Origin: Pseudoduganella lurida
GTDB taxonomy: Bacteria; Pseudomonadota; Gammaproteobacteria; Burkholderiales; Burkholderiaceae_D
Direction: 5' to 3'
Length of the DNA: 64,000 bases
NCBI RefSeq assembly: GCF_007830455.1
Contig: NZ_VLLB01000008.1
Location: forward strand, 186,001 to 250,000
The notes below the pieces were generated by a model that was not told where the DNA came from, did no database searches, and saw only the letters and a list, made by a program, of their open reading frames with translations. Positions 45,884 through 55,848 of this stretch are shown in pieces (the first letter of the stretch is position 1; every line of letters starts with the position of its first letter). The position numbers and the translations under genes were made by a program.

Positions 45884-46043
45884 GGGGTCTGGCACCGCCA
45901 ATGGCGCAGCAGGAAGCATGGATAGCGCCTGCTGCGGTGCCTGACCCCAGCCTTTTGCTGGATGCATGCCGGAGGCTGGGATCAGGCACCGCAGCGAACG
46001 CCAACCGGGCATCGACGCTCCCTGGCCGGCGGTGCCAGACCCG
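45884..46043. repeat. Nested REP-like palindromes between TonB receptor and GH43 genes
   Basis: Outer arms GGGGTCTGGCACCGCC (45884-45899) and its complement (about 46028-46042) enclose an inner hairpin with 19-bp arms matching at 18 positions (45934-45952 and 45974-45992). Four copies of the same core therefore alternate in orientation, a BIME-like arrangement. It could form a stable RNA structure that separates or tunes expression of the flanking genes. Confidence 0.8.
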
Positions 46044-46104
46044 TGGCGCGGGCGCCGCAACCGTGTTCCGCTACACTCTCCTTTCCCCATTCCTCTTCCA
46101 CCCC

Positions 46105-47202
46105 ATGACCCTCCGCGCCCTCGCACCGGCCCTCCTGTTGTCCCTCCTCGCCTGTGGCCACGCCATCGCGGCGCCCGCCACGCCGGCGCCGCTGACGCTG
46201 CCCGCCATGCCGCTGCACGATCCGTTCATCGTGGCCGACAAGGCCAGCCAGACCTACTACCTGTACACGTCGAACGTGCCGTCGATGAGCGGGCAGTGCG
46301 GCGTGGGCATCATGGCCTACACGAGCCGCGACCTGAAGAACTGGTCCAGACCCACCGTGGTGTTCGACCTCCCGAAAGGCGGCTGGGCGAACGGCGGCGG
46401 GTGGGCGCCGGAAGTGCATGCGTGGCGGGGCAAGTACTACCTGTTCACCACGCTGCACAACGAAAGTGCGAAGCTGGACCAGCCGTCCGTGTCCGGCTGG
46501 CCTGCCCACCGCCGCGGCACGATCCTGGCCGTGGCGGACGGCCCGAAGGGCCCGTTCCTGCCGGTGAACGGCGGCGAACCCATCGCACCGGCCAGCCTGA
46601 TGACACTGGACGGCACGCTGCACGTCGACCGCGACGGCAAGCCGTGGTACGTGTATGCGCACGAGTGGGTGCAGACGGGCGACGGCACCATCGAAGCCAT
46701 GCCGTTGACGGCGGCACTGCAGCCGGCCGGGAAGCCGGTCCTTTTGTTCAAGGCCTCCAGCGCCGCCTGGTCGAAAGGCGACCGGCCGGTGGGTGCCGAC
46801 GGCACGCCGGCCAAGCAGAACGTGTACGTGACGGACGGCCCGCAGCTGTATCCGTCGCAGGACGGCAGCCTGCTGATGCTGTGGTCCAGCTACGACAAGG
46901 ATGGCTATGTGCAGTCGGTGGCGCGTTCCGCCTCCGGCCGGTTGCAGGGACCGTGGGAGCAGCTGGAACCGATCGTGCGGCGCGATTCCGGCCACGGCAT
47001 GCTGTTCGATGCCTTCGACGGCAAGCGCATGCTGGTGCTGCACCGGCCGTTCAAGAACGCGCGCGGCAAGCTGTACGAAGTGCGCGATGCGGGCGGGCGC
47101 ATCGAAGTCCTGAACGAGCGCGTCGACCTCGATGGCGACCACGTGATGGGACCGCTGGCGCCGCCGCAGCGCGGCAAGTGCCCGGCCGCTGCCGGCGACT
47201 GA
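46105..47202 (+). CDS. GH43 glycosidase (arabinan/xylan-type), secreted
   Basis: A 365-aa five-bladed beta-propeller enzyme. Signal peptide MTLRALAPALLLSLLACGHA and onwards ends near AIAAP. Family residues: the general base Asp in MPLHDPFIVAD, the middle Asp in MTLDGTLHVD, and the acid Glu probably in YVYAHEWVQ. The visible form lacks an extra C-terminal module. Such enzymes release arabinose or galactose from pectin side chains. It follows the TonB receptor but is separated by 314 bp of repeats. No strong ribosome binding site is visible before ATG 46105. Confidence 0.85.
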   Translation: MTLRALAPALLLSLLACGHAIAAPATPAPLTLPAMPLHDPFIVADKASQTYYLYTSNVPSMSGQCGVGIMAYTSRDLKNWSRPTVVFDLPKGGWANGGGWAPEVHAWRGKYYLFTTLHNESAKLDQPSVSGWPAHRRGTILAVADGPKGPFLPVNGGEPIAPASLMTLDGTLHVDRDGKPWYVYAHEWVQTGDGTIEAMPLTAALQPAGKPVLLFKASSAAWSKGDRPVGADGTPAKQNVYVTDGPQLYPSQDGSLLMLWSSYDKDGYVQSVARSASGRLQGPWEQLEPIVRRDSGHGMLFDAFDGKRMLVLHRPFKNARGKLYEVRDAGGRIEVLNERVDLDGDHVMGPLAPPQRGKCPAAAGD

Positions 47203-47218
47203 TCCCAAGATCTCTATA

Positions 47219-47385
47219 GCATCCCGCAGCCACGGCCCCGTGGTTGCGGCCACACATCCGCGATGCATCCTGCAGCACGGCCCCGTGACTGCGCCGCCAC
47301 ACCGGCATCCTCCAGTCACCGCCCCATGACTGCGCCGCCACGCCGGCATCCTGCAGCCACCGCCCGTGGCCCCGGCGATACACCA
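47219..47385. repeat. Tandem repeat of about 40 bp, three to four units
   Basis: Units begin GCATCC at about 47219, 47265, 47305 and 47346, with lengths of 46, 40 and 41 bp and a partial last unit. Each contains a C/G-rich segment (CAGCCAC.GCCC.TG) and GCG(CC)GCCAC. It fills half of the 337-bp gap between the GH43 and aldolase genes. The rest of that gap (47386-47539) shows no gene; AGGAGACGACG precedes the aldolase start. Confidence 0.75.
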
Positions 47386-47539
47386 CGACGCATCGTCCCA
47401 GGTCCCGCTCCCGGGTCGCAAACCGGTAGTCATCGGCCGGCATGATAAATCTGGTGATCGCACCACGGGTGATGGTAAATTCATATCGCTGGCCCAGCAC
47501 CGTACCGCTTGCATCTCACTACCAGAACAGGAGACGACG

Positions 47540-48337
47540 ATGAGCAACGTACCTGGTTCCCTCCGCACGAGCATCCGCCCGAATGGCTTCAAGCGCGCGC
47601 TGCAGCGCGGCGAACTGCAGGTGGGACTGTGGTCCGGCCTGTCCAGCAGCGTGACCGTGGAAGTGCTGGCCAACGCCGGCTTCGACTGGCTCCTGCTCGA
47701 TACGGAACACTCGCCGAACGAACTGCCGATGGTCCATTCGCAGCTGCAGGCGATCGCGCAGGGGCCCACGCACCCGATCGTGCGGCCGGCCTGGAACGAC
47801 ACGGTGCTCATCAAGCGCTTCCTGGACGTGGGCGTGCAGACGCTGCTGATCCCGTTTGTGCAGAACGCGGACGAAGCGCGCGCGGCCGTTGCCGCCACGC
47901 GCTATCCGCCCCATGGCGTGCGGGGTTTTTCGGCCGCCTCGCGGGCCAACGACTATGGCCGCATGGCCGGTTATGCGGCCGGCTGCGCGGCAGAGATCTG
48001 CCTGCTGCTCCAGGTGGAAACGCCGCTGGCGCTTGCCAATATCGAGGAGATCGCCGCGGTCGAGGGTGTCGACGGCATCTTCATCGGACCCGGCGACCTC
48101 GCCGCGTCGATGGGCCATGTGGGCAACCTGAAGCACCCGGAGGTGGTGGAGGCCATCACCGGTGCCATCGGCCGCATCGTCGCCACGGGCCGCGCGGCGG
48201 GCGTGCTGATGGGCGACGAAACGCTGGCACACCAGTTCATCGAGGCCGGCGCCACCTACACGGCGGTGGGCAGCGACATCAACCTGCTGGCGCGCGGTGC
48301 CGAAGCCCTGGCGGCGCGGTTCAAGAGCCCCGCCTGA
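47540..48337 (+). CDS. garL: HpcH/HpaI-family aldolase, probable 5-keto-4-deoxy-D-glucarate aldolase
   Basis: A 265-aa class II pyruvate aldolase. Family motifs are LLLDTEHSPNE (catalytic His), the metal-binding Glu in LLLQVETPLALANIEEI, and GVDGIFIGPGDLAASMG with the metal Asp. HpaI, GarL and RhmA are hard to separate by eye. Here the next two genes encode tartronate semialdehyde reductase and glycerate kinase, which is exactly the route from 5-keto-4-deoxyglucarate to pyruvate and 2-phosphoglycerate, so GarL activity is the best inference. Cytoplasmic. A strong site (AGGAGAC) precedes ATG 47540. Confidence 0.82.
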   Translation: MSNVPGSLRTSIRPNGFKRALQRGELQVGLWSGLSSSVTVEVLANAGFDWLLLDTEHSPNELPMVHSQLQAIAQGPTHPIVRPAWNDTVLIKRFLDVGVQTLLIPFVQNADEARAAVAATRYPPHGVRGFSAASRANDYGRMAGYAAGCAAEICLLLQVETPLALANIEEIAAVEGVDGIFIGPGDLAASMGHVGNLKHPEVVEAITGAIGRIVATGRAAGVLMGDETLAHQFIEAGATYTAVGSDINLLARGAEALAARFKSPA

Positions 48338-48367
48338 CGATCCGCCATCTAACAGGAGAGAACGGCG

Positions 48368-49255
48368 ATGAGCAAAGTGGGATTCATTGGGCTGGGCATC
48401 ATGGGCGCGCCGATGGCCGCCAACCTGCTGAAGGGCGGCCACGAGCTGTACGTCACGGCGCGCAAGGCCGTGCAGCCCGAGCTGCTGGCACTGGGCGCGA
48501 TCGCTGTCGGCTCCGCGCGCGAGGTGGCGCAGCAGGCCGACATCATCATCACGATGGTGCCCGATACGCCGGACGTGGCGGAGGTGCTGTTCGGCGAGGG
48601 CGGCGTGGCGCAGGGCCTGGCGCCCGGCAAGATCGTGGTGGACATGAGTTCCATCTCGCCGATCGAGACGAAGGTTTTTGCGCGCCGCATCAATGCCTTG
48701 GGCGCCGCCTACCTGGATGCCCCCGTGTCCGGCGGCGAGGTGGGCGCGAAGGCGGCCACGCTGACCATCATGGCGGGCGGCCCGCAGGCGGCCTTCGACA
48801 TCGTGCGCCCCCTGTTCGAGCTGCTGGGCCGGAACATCACGCTGGTGGGCGATAATGGCGACGGCCAGACCACCAAGATGGCGAACCAGATCATCGTGGC
48901 GCTGAACATCGAGGCGGTGGGCGAGGCGCTGCTGCTGGCCTCGCGCATGGGCGCCGACCCGGCGAAGGTGCGGCAGGCGCTGATGGGCGGCTTTGCCGCA
49001 TCGCGCGTGCTGGAAGTGCATGGCGAACGGATGATCACGCGGGCCTTTGCGCCCGGCTTTCGCATCGCGCTGCACCAGAAGGACCTGAACCTGGCGCTGG
49101 ACAGCGCGCGGCAGGTGGGCGTGAGCCTGCCCAACACGGCCCATGCGCAGCAGCTGTTCAACAGCTGCGCGGGCCATGGCGGCGGGGCACTGGACCATTC
49201 GGCGCTGGTGCGGGCGCTGGAGATCGCCGCGGGCCATGAAATCGGCAATGGATGA
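48368..49255 (+). CDS. garR: 2-hydroxy-3-oxopropionate (tartronate semialdehyde) reductase
   Basis: A 295-aa NAD(P)-dependent beta-hydroxyacid dehydrogenase. The Rossmann motif GFIGLGIMGAPMAANL opens the protein; the substrate motif DAPVSGGEVGAKAATL and the catalytic-Lys helix TTKMANQIIVALNIEAVGEA are intact. It reduces tartronate semialdehyde to D-glycerate. It starts 30 bp after the aldolase gene behind GGAGAGAACGGCG and is followed 3 bp later by the kinase gene, forming one operon. Confidence 0.9.
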   Translation: MSKVGFIGLGIMGAPMAANLLKGGHELYVTARKAVQPELLALGAIAVGSAREVAQQADIIITMVPDTPDVAEVLFGEGGVAQGLAPGKIVVDMSSISPIETKVFARRINALGAAYLDAPVSGGEVGAKAATLTIMAGGPQAAFDIVRPLFELLGRNITLVGDNGDGQTTKMANQIIVALNIEAVGEALLLASRMGADPAKVRQALMGGFAASRVLEVHGERMITRAFAPGFRIALHQKDLNLALDSARQVGVSLPNTAHAQQLFNSCAGHGGGALDHSALVRALEIAAGHEIGNG

Positions 49256-49258
49256 GGG

Positions 49259-50593
49259 ATGGTTGCAGCAATGAGCGAAGCGATGAAGAGAGCGAAGCCG
49301 GAGGCGCTGAGCGACACCATGCCGGGCAAGGACCCGGCCGCACCGGCCGCACTGTTGCGCCGCATGTTCGACGCGGCCGTGGCCGCGGCGCAGCCGGCCC
49401 TGTGCCTGCCGCCGCACCTGCCGGCGCCGCCGCGCGGCCGCACGCTCGTGATCGGCGCCGGCAAGGCATCGGCCGAAATGGCGCGCGTCGTCGAGCAGCA
49501 CTGGCCGGGCGCACTGGCAGGGCTGGTGGTCACGCGCTACGACTACGGCGTGCCCTGCGAGCGCATCGAGATCGTCGAAGCGGCCCACCCGGTGCCGGAT
49601 GCGGCGGGCATGGCGGCCGCGCAGCGCATGCTGGCGCTGGTGAAGGGACTCACGGCGGACGACCTGGTGATCTGCCTGATCTCCGGCGGCGGCTCCAGCC
49701 TGCTGGCGCTGCCCGATCCGTCGCTCGACCTGGCGATCAAGCAGGACATCAACCGCGCACTGCTGCGCAGCGGCGCCACCATCGGCGAGATGAACTGCGT
49801 GCGCCGCCATCTCTCCGCCATCAAGGGCGGGCGGCTGGCGGCAGCCTGCCACCCGGCGCGCGTCGTCACGCTGCTGATCTCGGACGTACCGGGCGACGAT
49901 CCGGCCGACATCGCCTCCGGCCCCACCTGCGCGGACCGCACCACCTGCGCCGATGCGCTGGCGATCCTGCGCCGCTACGGCATCGCCGTGCCGGACAGCG
50001 TCATCGAGCTGCTGGAGAGCGGCCGCGGCGAGTCCGTCAAGCCCGGCGATTGGCGGCTGGAGGGCAACGACGTGCGCATCATCACGGCGCCGCAGATCGC
50101 GCTGGAAGCCGCGGCGAAGGTCGCGCAGGAAGCCGGCGTGGCGGTGCACATCCTGGGCGACAGCATCGAGGGGGAGGCGCGCGACGTGGGCATCGTCATG
50201 GCCGGCATCGCGCGGCAGGTGGCGCTGCGCGGCCAGCCGTTTACGACGCCCTGCGTGCTGCTGTCCGGCGGCGAAACCACCGTCACCGTGCGCGGCGCCG
50301 GGCGGGGCGGGCGCAACGTGGAGTTCCTGCTGTCGCTCGGTGTCGCGCTCAACGGCCTGGACAAGGTACACGCGATCGCCTGCGATACGGACGGCGTGGA
50401 CGGCCAGGAGGAAATCGCCGGCGCGCTGCTGTTCCCCGACACGCTGGCACGCGCCTGGCAGCTGGGCATCCGGCCGCGCGACAGCCTGGCCAATAATGAC
50501 GGCCACGGTTTCTTCCAGGCGCTGGGCGATTCCGTCGTCTGCGGGCCCACGCTGACCAATGTGAACGACTTCCGGGCCATCCATATCGCTTAG
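49259..50593 (+). CDS. Glycerate 2-kinase, MOFRL type
   Basis: A 444-aa enzyme of the TtuD/GckA family (older name hydroxypyruvate reductase). Motifs are LVIGAGKASAEMARVVEQ near residue 65, CLISGGGSSLLALP around 140, and the C-terminal MOFRL domain with LLSGGETTVTVRGAGRGGRN and ACDTDGVDG. It phosphorylates D-glycerate to 2-phosphoglycerate, completing the aldarate branch started by the two upstream genes. Starts at 49259 or 49271 are both possible; the first is 3 bp after the garR stop. A 198-bp gap then leads to the split kinase. Confidence 0.88.
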   Translation: MVAAMSEAMKRAKPEALSDTMPGKDPAAPAALLRRMFDAAVAAAQPALCLPPHLPAPPRGRTLVIGAGKASAEMARVVEQHWPGALAGLVVTRYDYGVPCERIEIVEAAHPVPDAAGMAAAQRMLALVKGLTADDLVICLISGGGSSLLALPDPSLDLAIKQDINRALLRSGATIGEMNCVRRHLSAIKGGRLAAACHPARVVTLLISDVPGDDPADIASGPTCADRTTCADALAILRRYGIAVPDSVIELLESGRGESVKPGDWRLEGNDVRIITAPQIALEAAAKVAQEAGVAVHILGDSIEGEARDVGIVMAGIARQVALRGQPFTTPCVLLSGGETTVTVRGAGRGGRNVEFLLSLGVALNGLDKVHAIACDTDGVDGQEEIAGALLFPDTLARAWQLGIRPRDSLANNDGHGFFQALGDSVVCGPTLTNVNDFRAIHIA

Positions 50594-50706
50594 CAGCCGT
50601 TGCGGCATGCCGCCTGGCAACCCGAAATCCCTCCTATGTAGTGCAGCGTACAGTGCTGGCAGGGCTGCCGGCGTAGCCTGCGGGTTTTCCGATGACAGGA
50701 GAGCTC

Positions 50707-50791
50707 ATGGCGACCGTCCGCTCGTGGCCACGCTGCCGCCCGATCCCCTGCAAGCCGTGGCGCGACAGTGCCTGCCGCAAGGAGCTGCGCG

Positions 50792-50805
<14 letters not shown>
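50707..50805 (+). CDS. Possible 32-aa leader peptide gene upstream of the sensor kinase
   Basis: A short frame starts at ATG 50707, 5 nt after a perfect AGGAG (50697-50701), the best ribosome site in this gap. It encodes a basic, Cys- and Trp-containing peptide (MATVRSWPRCRPIPCKPWRD and 12 more residues). Its stop TGA at 50803-50805 lies 14 nt inside the downstream kinase gene in another frame, so ribosomes ending here could restart at 50792. I recognise no family. It may be a translated leader or chance. Confidence 0.35.
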
Positions 50806-52396
<1,591 letters not shown>

Positions 52397-52424
52397 GCGT
52401 TCCTGCCGGCGGTGCGCGATGGCG

Positions 52425-54464
52425 TTACGGACGCAGGTCGTTCTCCGCCTTCGGCGGCTGCGCCAGCACCCACATGAAGTAAAGCGCCTTGGCGGCCCTG
52501 GCACGCGTGACCTGCACCTGCGGTTCGATCTGGCGGCCGTTGACCATGCGGCCGCGCGCGATGCCCGCTTCCGAGCGGATCAGCCCCAGCTCGTACGCCT
52601 CCTTCAGCTTCGCCGCGTACTGCGGCGAGACGGCCGCCGTATCCGTCAACTGCGGCCAGCGCACCAGCGGGTAGTACATCGCGCCCTGCGTGCCCGTGTC
52701 CAGGTTCGGATCGTAGCCCGGGCTGCCCGGCAGCACTGTCTTGCCGTTGTAGTCGGTCATGTAGGCGGGCTTCGTGCGGAACTTGGCCTGGTACGCGTCG
52801 TACAGGATGGCGCCCATCATTTCGCGGGACAGCGGGCCGGCGGCATACCGGGAGAGCGCTGCCTCGGGAAGCTGCATGAGCTTCGCCAGCGCCGCGCTGA
52901 ACTCGCGCGTGTCCATCGGCGCCGCCGGATTGAAATTGCCGTGCGCATCCTTGCGCAGGGCACCGAGCTGCAGCAGCTTCTCGATCTGGTTGCGGTAGTA
53001 GGCACCGTCACCGGTGACGATGTCGTTGGCGATTATTGGGTACAAGGCCGACCAGTCGTTCTTCGTCACGGCTGCGCGCACATCGGCACGCAGGCTGGCG
53101 ACGATCCGCGCCGCCACCTCGTCATCCTGTGACAGTCTCTCGAGCTCCGTCACCACCAGCCGCGCATACTGCTTCGCCAGCGCTTCCTTGTAGTGCGTGC
53201 CGTCGATCTTGTTGGACGGGTGGCCGTTCGCATAGCTGCCGTCGTTGGTCTTGCCGGGCGTCTCGCCCGCCTCGATCGACATGACCATCGCGGTGATGGC
53301 CTGCTGGCCGGCGGCGTTGTAGTACTCGACGCTGCGCGCGTTCAGGTCCACGACCGGCACGTGCAGCTCGGCGCCCAGCTTCTTCATCAGCTCGGGGAAG
53401 TGGCGCTTGCCGAACGAGTTCACGTACGGCTCGCCCGGCTTCGGCGTGCCGTTCACACGCGACATCGGCGTGACGAACACGGGCACCATGCCGCGCGCGC
53501 GGATCGCCGGCACGTAGACGTCGCGGATGAATTCCTCGTACATCGCTTCCGTGGAGCCGCGGCCATAGCGGCGCGTCTCGTCGAGGCTTTCGTCGTTGTG
53601 GCCGAACTGGATCATCACGATGTCGCCCGCGTAGCCCGTCATCAGCAGGTCGTTCAGCCGGCCTTCGTTGTAGGCGTTACGGAACGAGCGGCCGCCCATC
53701 GAGTAGTTCACCACCCGCACCTTCGAGGCATCGAACAGCTGGTCGAACACCTGGCCCCAGCCGCTCATCGGCGCCTCGTCGAAAGTGTAGGACTTCACGG
53801 TGGAGTCGCCCAGCGTGTAGATCGCCGGCTGGACGTCGGCGGGGCGCGGCCGTGGCGGCAGCGGCGTCAGCACGATCTCCGCCACGCCGACCGGCACGCC
53901 GGCTTTGGCCGGCTCGATCTCCACGTCGATGTAGCCGCGCCCGTTCACGTAGCGGTACGACCAGTCGCGGCCCTGCGCCACCACGCTCGTCTGGTTCGGC
54001 ATCAGGCTGGCCGCATCCCAGAACACGGCGGGCGTGAGCCGGCTGGTCTGCATGCCGGTCAGCGACACCACCGTGTCGGCCGCATCGGAGGTGGTGCGCA
54101 CCTTCACGGCATAGGCACCGGGCGCGGCCTTGATGCGGAACGCCATGCCGTAGTTGTTGTAATGGTCGGTGGCCGCATTCGGATCGACGGCGGCTTCCGT
54201 GATCACGTAGCCTGCCGCGGTGCTGCGGATCCCTTCCGTGTGGACGGAACGGGCCGGCAGGGCGCCGGTCTGGTTGACGAAGCCGTAGCCGGTGGTGGCG
54301 CTGTACAGCGGCGCGCTGCCGGTCCAGCGCACGGCCGTCGCGCCGGGCTTCGGCTGGCCCGTGAAGTCGTAGCGCAGTTCGGCGGGTGCCGGCTGCGCGG
54401 CGGCCACCGCCGTCAGGAACAGGCCTGCCGCCAGTGCCGCGGTCCGGCCGATCAGGTTTTTCAT
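52425..54464 (-). CDS. CE12-type rhamnogalacturonan acetylesterase with C-terminal SLH-like region
   Basis: A 679-aa secreted esterase (signal peptide to about residue 24, VAAAQ). Residues about 28-200 are a beta-rich binding-type domain. The SGNH catalytic domain follows: Ser in YTLGDSTVKSY, Gly in NYSMGGRSF, Asn in QFGHND, and Asp/His in DGTHY, as in rhamnogalacturonan acetylesterases. Residues about 470-679 show two or three S-layer-homology-like repeats (KLLQLGALRKDAHGNFNPAA, EAYELGLIRSEAG). It removes acetyl groups from galacturonic acid residues. Last gene of the minus-strand operon after GH105, with 4 bp between them. Confidence 0.83.
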   Translation of the reverse strand: MKNLIGRTAALAAGLFLTAVAAAQPAPAELRYDFTGQPKPGATAVRWTGSAPLYSATTGYGFVNQTGALPARSVHTEGIRSTAAGYVITEAAVDPNAATDHYNNYGMAFRIKAAPGAYAVKVRTTSDAADTVVSLTGMQTSRLTPAVFWDAASLMPNQTSVVAQGRDWSYRYVNGRGYIDVEIEPAKAGVPVGVAEIVLTPLPPRPRPADVQPAIYTLGDSTVKSYTFDEAPMSGWGQVFDQLFDASKVRVVNYSMGGRSFRNAYNEGRLNDLLMTGYAGDIVMIQFGHNDESLDETRRYGRGSTEAMYEEFIRDVYVPAIRARGMVPVFVTPMSRVNGTPKPGEPYVNSFGKRHFPELMKKLGAELHVPVVDLNARSVEYYNAAGQQAITAMVMSIEAGETPGKTNDGSYANGHPSNKIDGTHYKEALAKQYARLVVTELERLSQDDEVAARIVASLRADVRAAVTKNDWSALYPIIANDIVTGDGAYYRNQIEKLLQLGALRKDAHGNFNPAAPMDTREFSAALAKLMQLPEAALSRYAAGPLSREMMGAILYDAYQAKFRTKPAYMTDYNGKTVLPGSPGYDPNLDTGTQGAMYYPLVRWPQLTDTAAVSPQYAAKLKEAYELGLIRSEAGIARGRMVNGRQIEPQVQVTRARAAKALYFMWVLAQPPKAENDLRP

Positions 54465-54468
54465 GAGG

Positions 54469-55848
54469 TCATTCCTTCGTGGCCTTCTTCGGGCCGTACT
54501 GGTAGGTGCGCACCTTGTCGGTGATCGCGATGTCCGGGTTGGTAATGAGCCGGATCATCTCGAAGCCGGCCAGCAGGGTCGGTCCGTAGCCGGCCATCGC
54601 ATTGATGCTGACCGGGCGGTTGTAGTAGTAGACGTTGTCGCCGGCGAAGGTGGTGGCCACGACACCGTCCGACAGCGCGCCATCGGCGCCGATGCGTGAC
54701 GAGACGCCCGCCCAACCCGCCTGCGCGATCGCGCCGTACGTGGTGGGACTGATCCAGCCCTGGTTGATGGCATGCGCGATCGCGTAGACGAACATCGCGC
54801 TGCCGGAGGTTTCCAGGAACGAGTCCTGCCGGTCCAGCATCTGGTGCCACAGGCCCGCGCCGGACTGCAGTTTGGCGATGCCGCGCAGCGCCTTGCGGTG
54901 CTGGGCCAGCACCTGCTGGTAGCCCGGATGGTCCTGCGGCAGCACGTCCAGCAGGTCGGACATCGCCAGCACGCACCAGCCGTTGGCGCGGCCCCAGTAG
55001 AACTCCGGCGCCTCCGGATTGTTCTGGTTCCAGCCGTGCATGTAGATGCCCAGCCCCTTGTCGAACAGGTAGCCGGACATGTTCAGCACGTTCTTCACGG
55101 CGTCGTCGAAGTACCGGCGTTCGCCCGTCATGCGGCCCATCTCGGCCAGCGCGGGGATGCTCATGTACATATCGTCCGCCCACACGGACCAGGCCTGCGG
55201 GCGGTTGCGCGCCAGCGTGCCATCCGGCAGGCGCACCTGTTTGTTCGCCACCCAGTCGCTGCTGATCGCGATCTGCGCCGACATGTCCGGCCCGATCTTC
55301 GCCAGCCGGGCGCGCACCATCGCCGCCGTCATCGAGCCGGCATCGTCCAGCGCATGCGGGGCGATGAAGCGCGCGAAGCTGTTCGCGCGGCCCAGCTTGA
55401 AGCGTTCCTCCTGGGCGCGGAAGTAGGGCAGGCGCTCCTTGAAGAAGGCCAGGTGGCGCTCCGTCATCGCCGTCCATTTCGGGTCGCCCGTCAGGCGGCG
55501 GCCCAGCAGCAGGCCCGCATGCATCACGCCCATCTCGTAGTTCATGATGCCGAAGTCGTTCGGCGACGGTGCCACGACCGCATCGGCCGTGGGCGTGGCG
55601 AAGTCCGTGACGGGCCGGCCGGTCTTGCGGTCGACGATGCGGCTGGGCGTGGCGCGGTCGATGAAGCCGCGCACCAGGTCCATCTGCGCCGTGATCTCGG
55701 CCACCACCGGGAATTTGTACGGCACCGGATAGGTGGGCTCCAGCGGATCGTTCGGATTCCTGTTGTCCGGATTGCGGTACGGCCCCACCGCGTAGGCGGG
55801 GGACGCGATGGCCGCGGCCAACATCAGGCAGACGGTCCTGCGGTTCAT
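54469..55848 (-). CDS. GH105 unsaturated rhamnogalacturonyl hydrolase
   Basis: A 459-aa (alpha/alpha)6-barrel enzyme with a short signal peptide (to about residue 20, SPAYA). Family motifs are WSVWADDMYMSIPALAEMGR with the catalytic Asp, YWGRANGWCVLAM, LWHQMLDRQDSFLETSGSA, and GYGPTLLAG. It removes the unsaturated uronic acid left at the end of oligosaccharides by pectate or rhamnogalacturonan lyases. Its presence therefore implies a lyase elsewhere in the genome. The start overlaps the GH43 stop as ATGA. Confidence 0.9.
   Translation of the reverse strand: MNRRTVCLMLAAAIASPAYAVGPYRNPDNRNPNDPLEPTYPVPYKFPVVAEITAQMDLVRGFIDRATPSRIVDRKTGRPVTDFATPTADAVVAPSPNDFGIMNYEMGVMHAGLLLGRRLTGDPKWTAMTERHLAFFKERLPYFRAQEERFKLGRANSFARFIAPHALDDAGSMTAAMVRARLAKIGPDMSAQIAISSDWVANKQVRLPDGTLARNRPQAWSVWADDMYMSIPALAEMGRMTGERRYFDDAVKNVLNMSGYLFDKGLGIYMHGWNQNNPEAPEFYWGRANGWCVLAMSDLLDVLPQDHPGYQQVLAQHRKALRGIAKLQSGAGLWHQMLDRQDSFLETSGSAMFVYAIAHAINQGWISPTTYGAIAQAGWAGVSSRIGADGALSDGVVATTFAGDNVYYYNRPVSINAMAGYGPTLLAGFEMIRLITNPDIAITDKVRTYQYGPKKATKE

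Noticed and set aside
42764..46126. A 1120-codon minus-strand frame opposite the second pectin TonB receptor
   Set aside because: Antisense of a well-supported receptor; the apparent repeats at its start come from the intergenic 27-bp units.
47219..47385. Possible CRISPR array from about 40-bp periodicity
   Set aside because: The whole unit repeats with diverged copies; there are no unique spacers of constant length and no cas genes.
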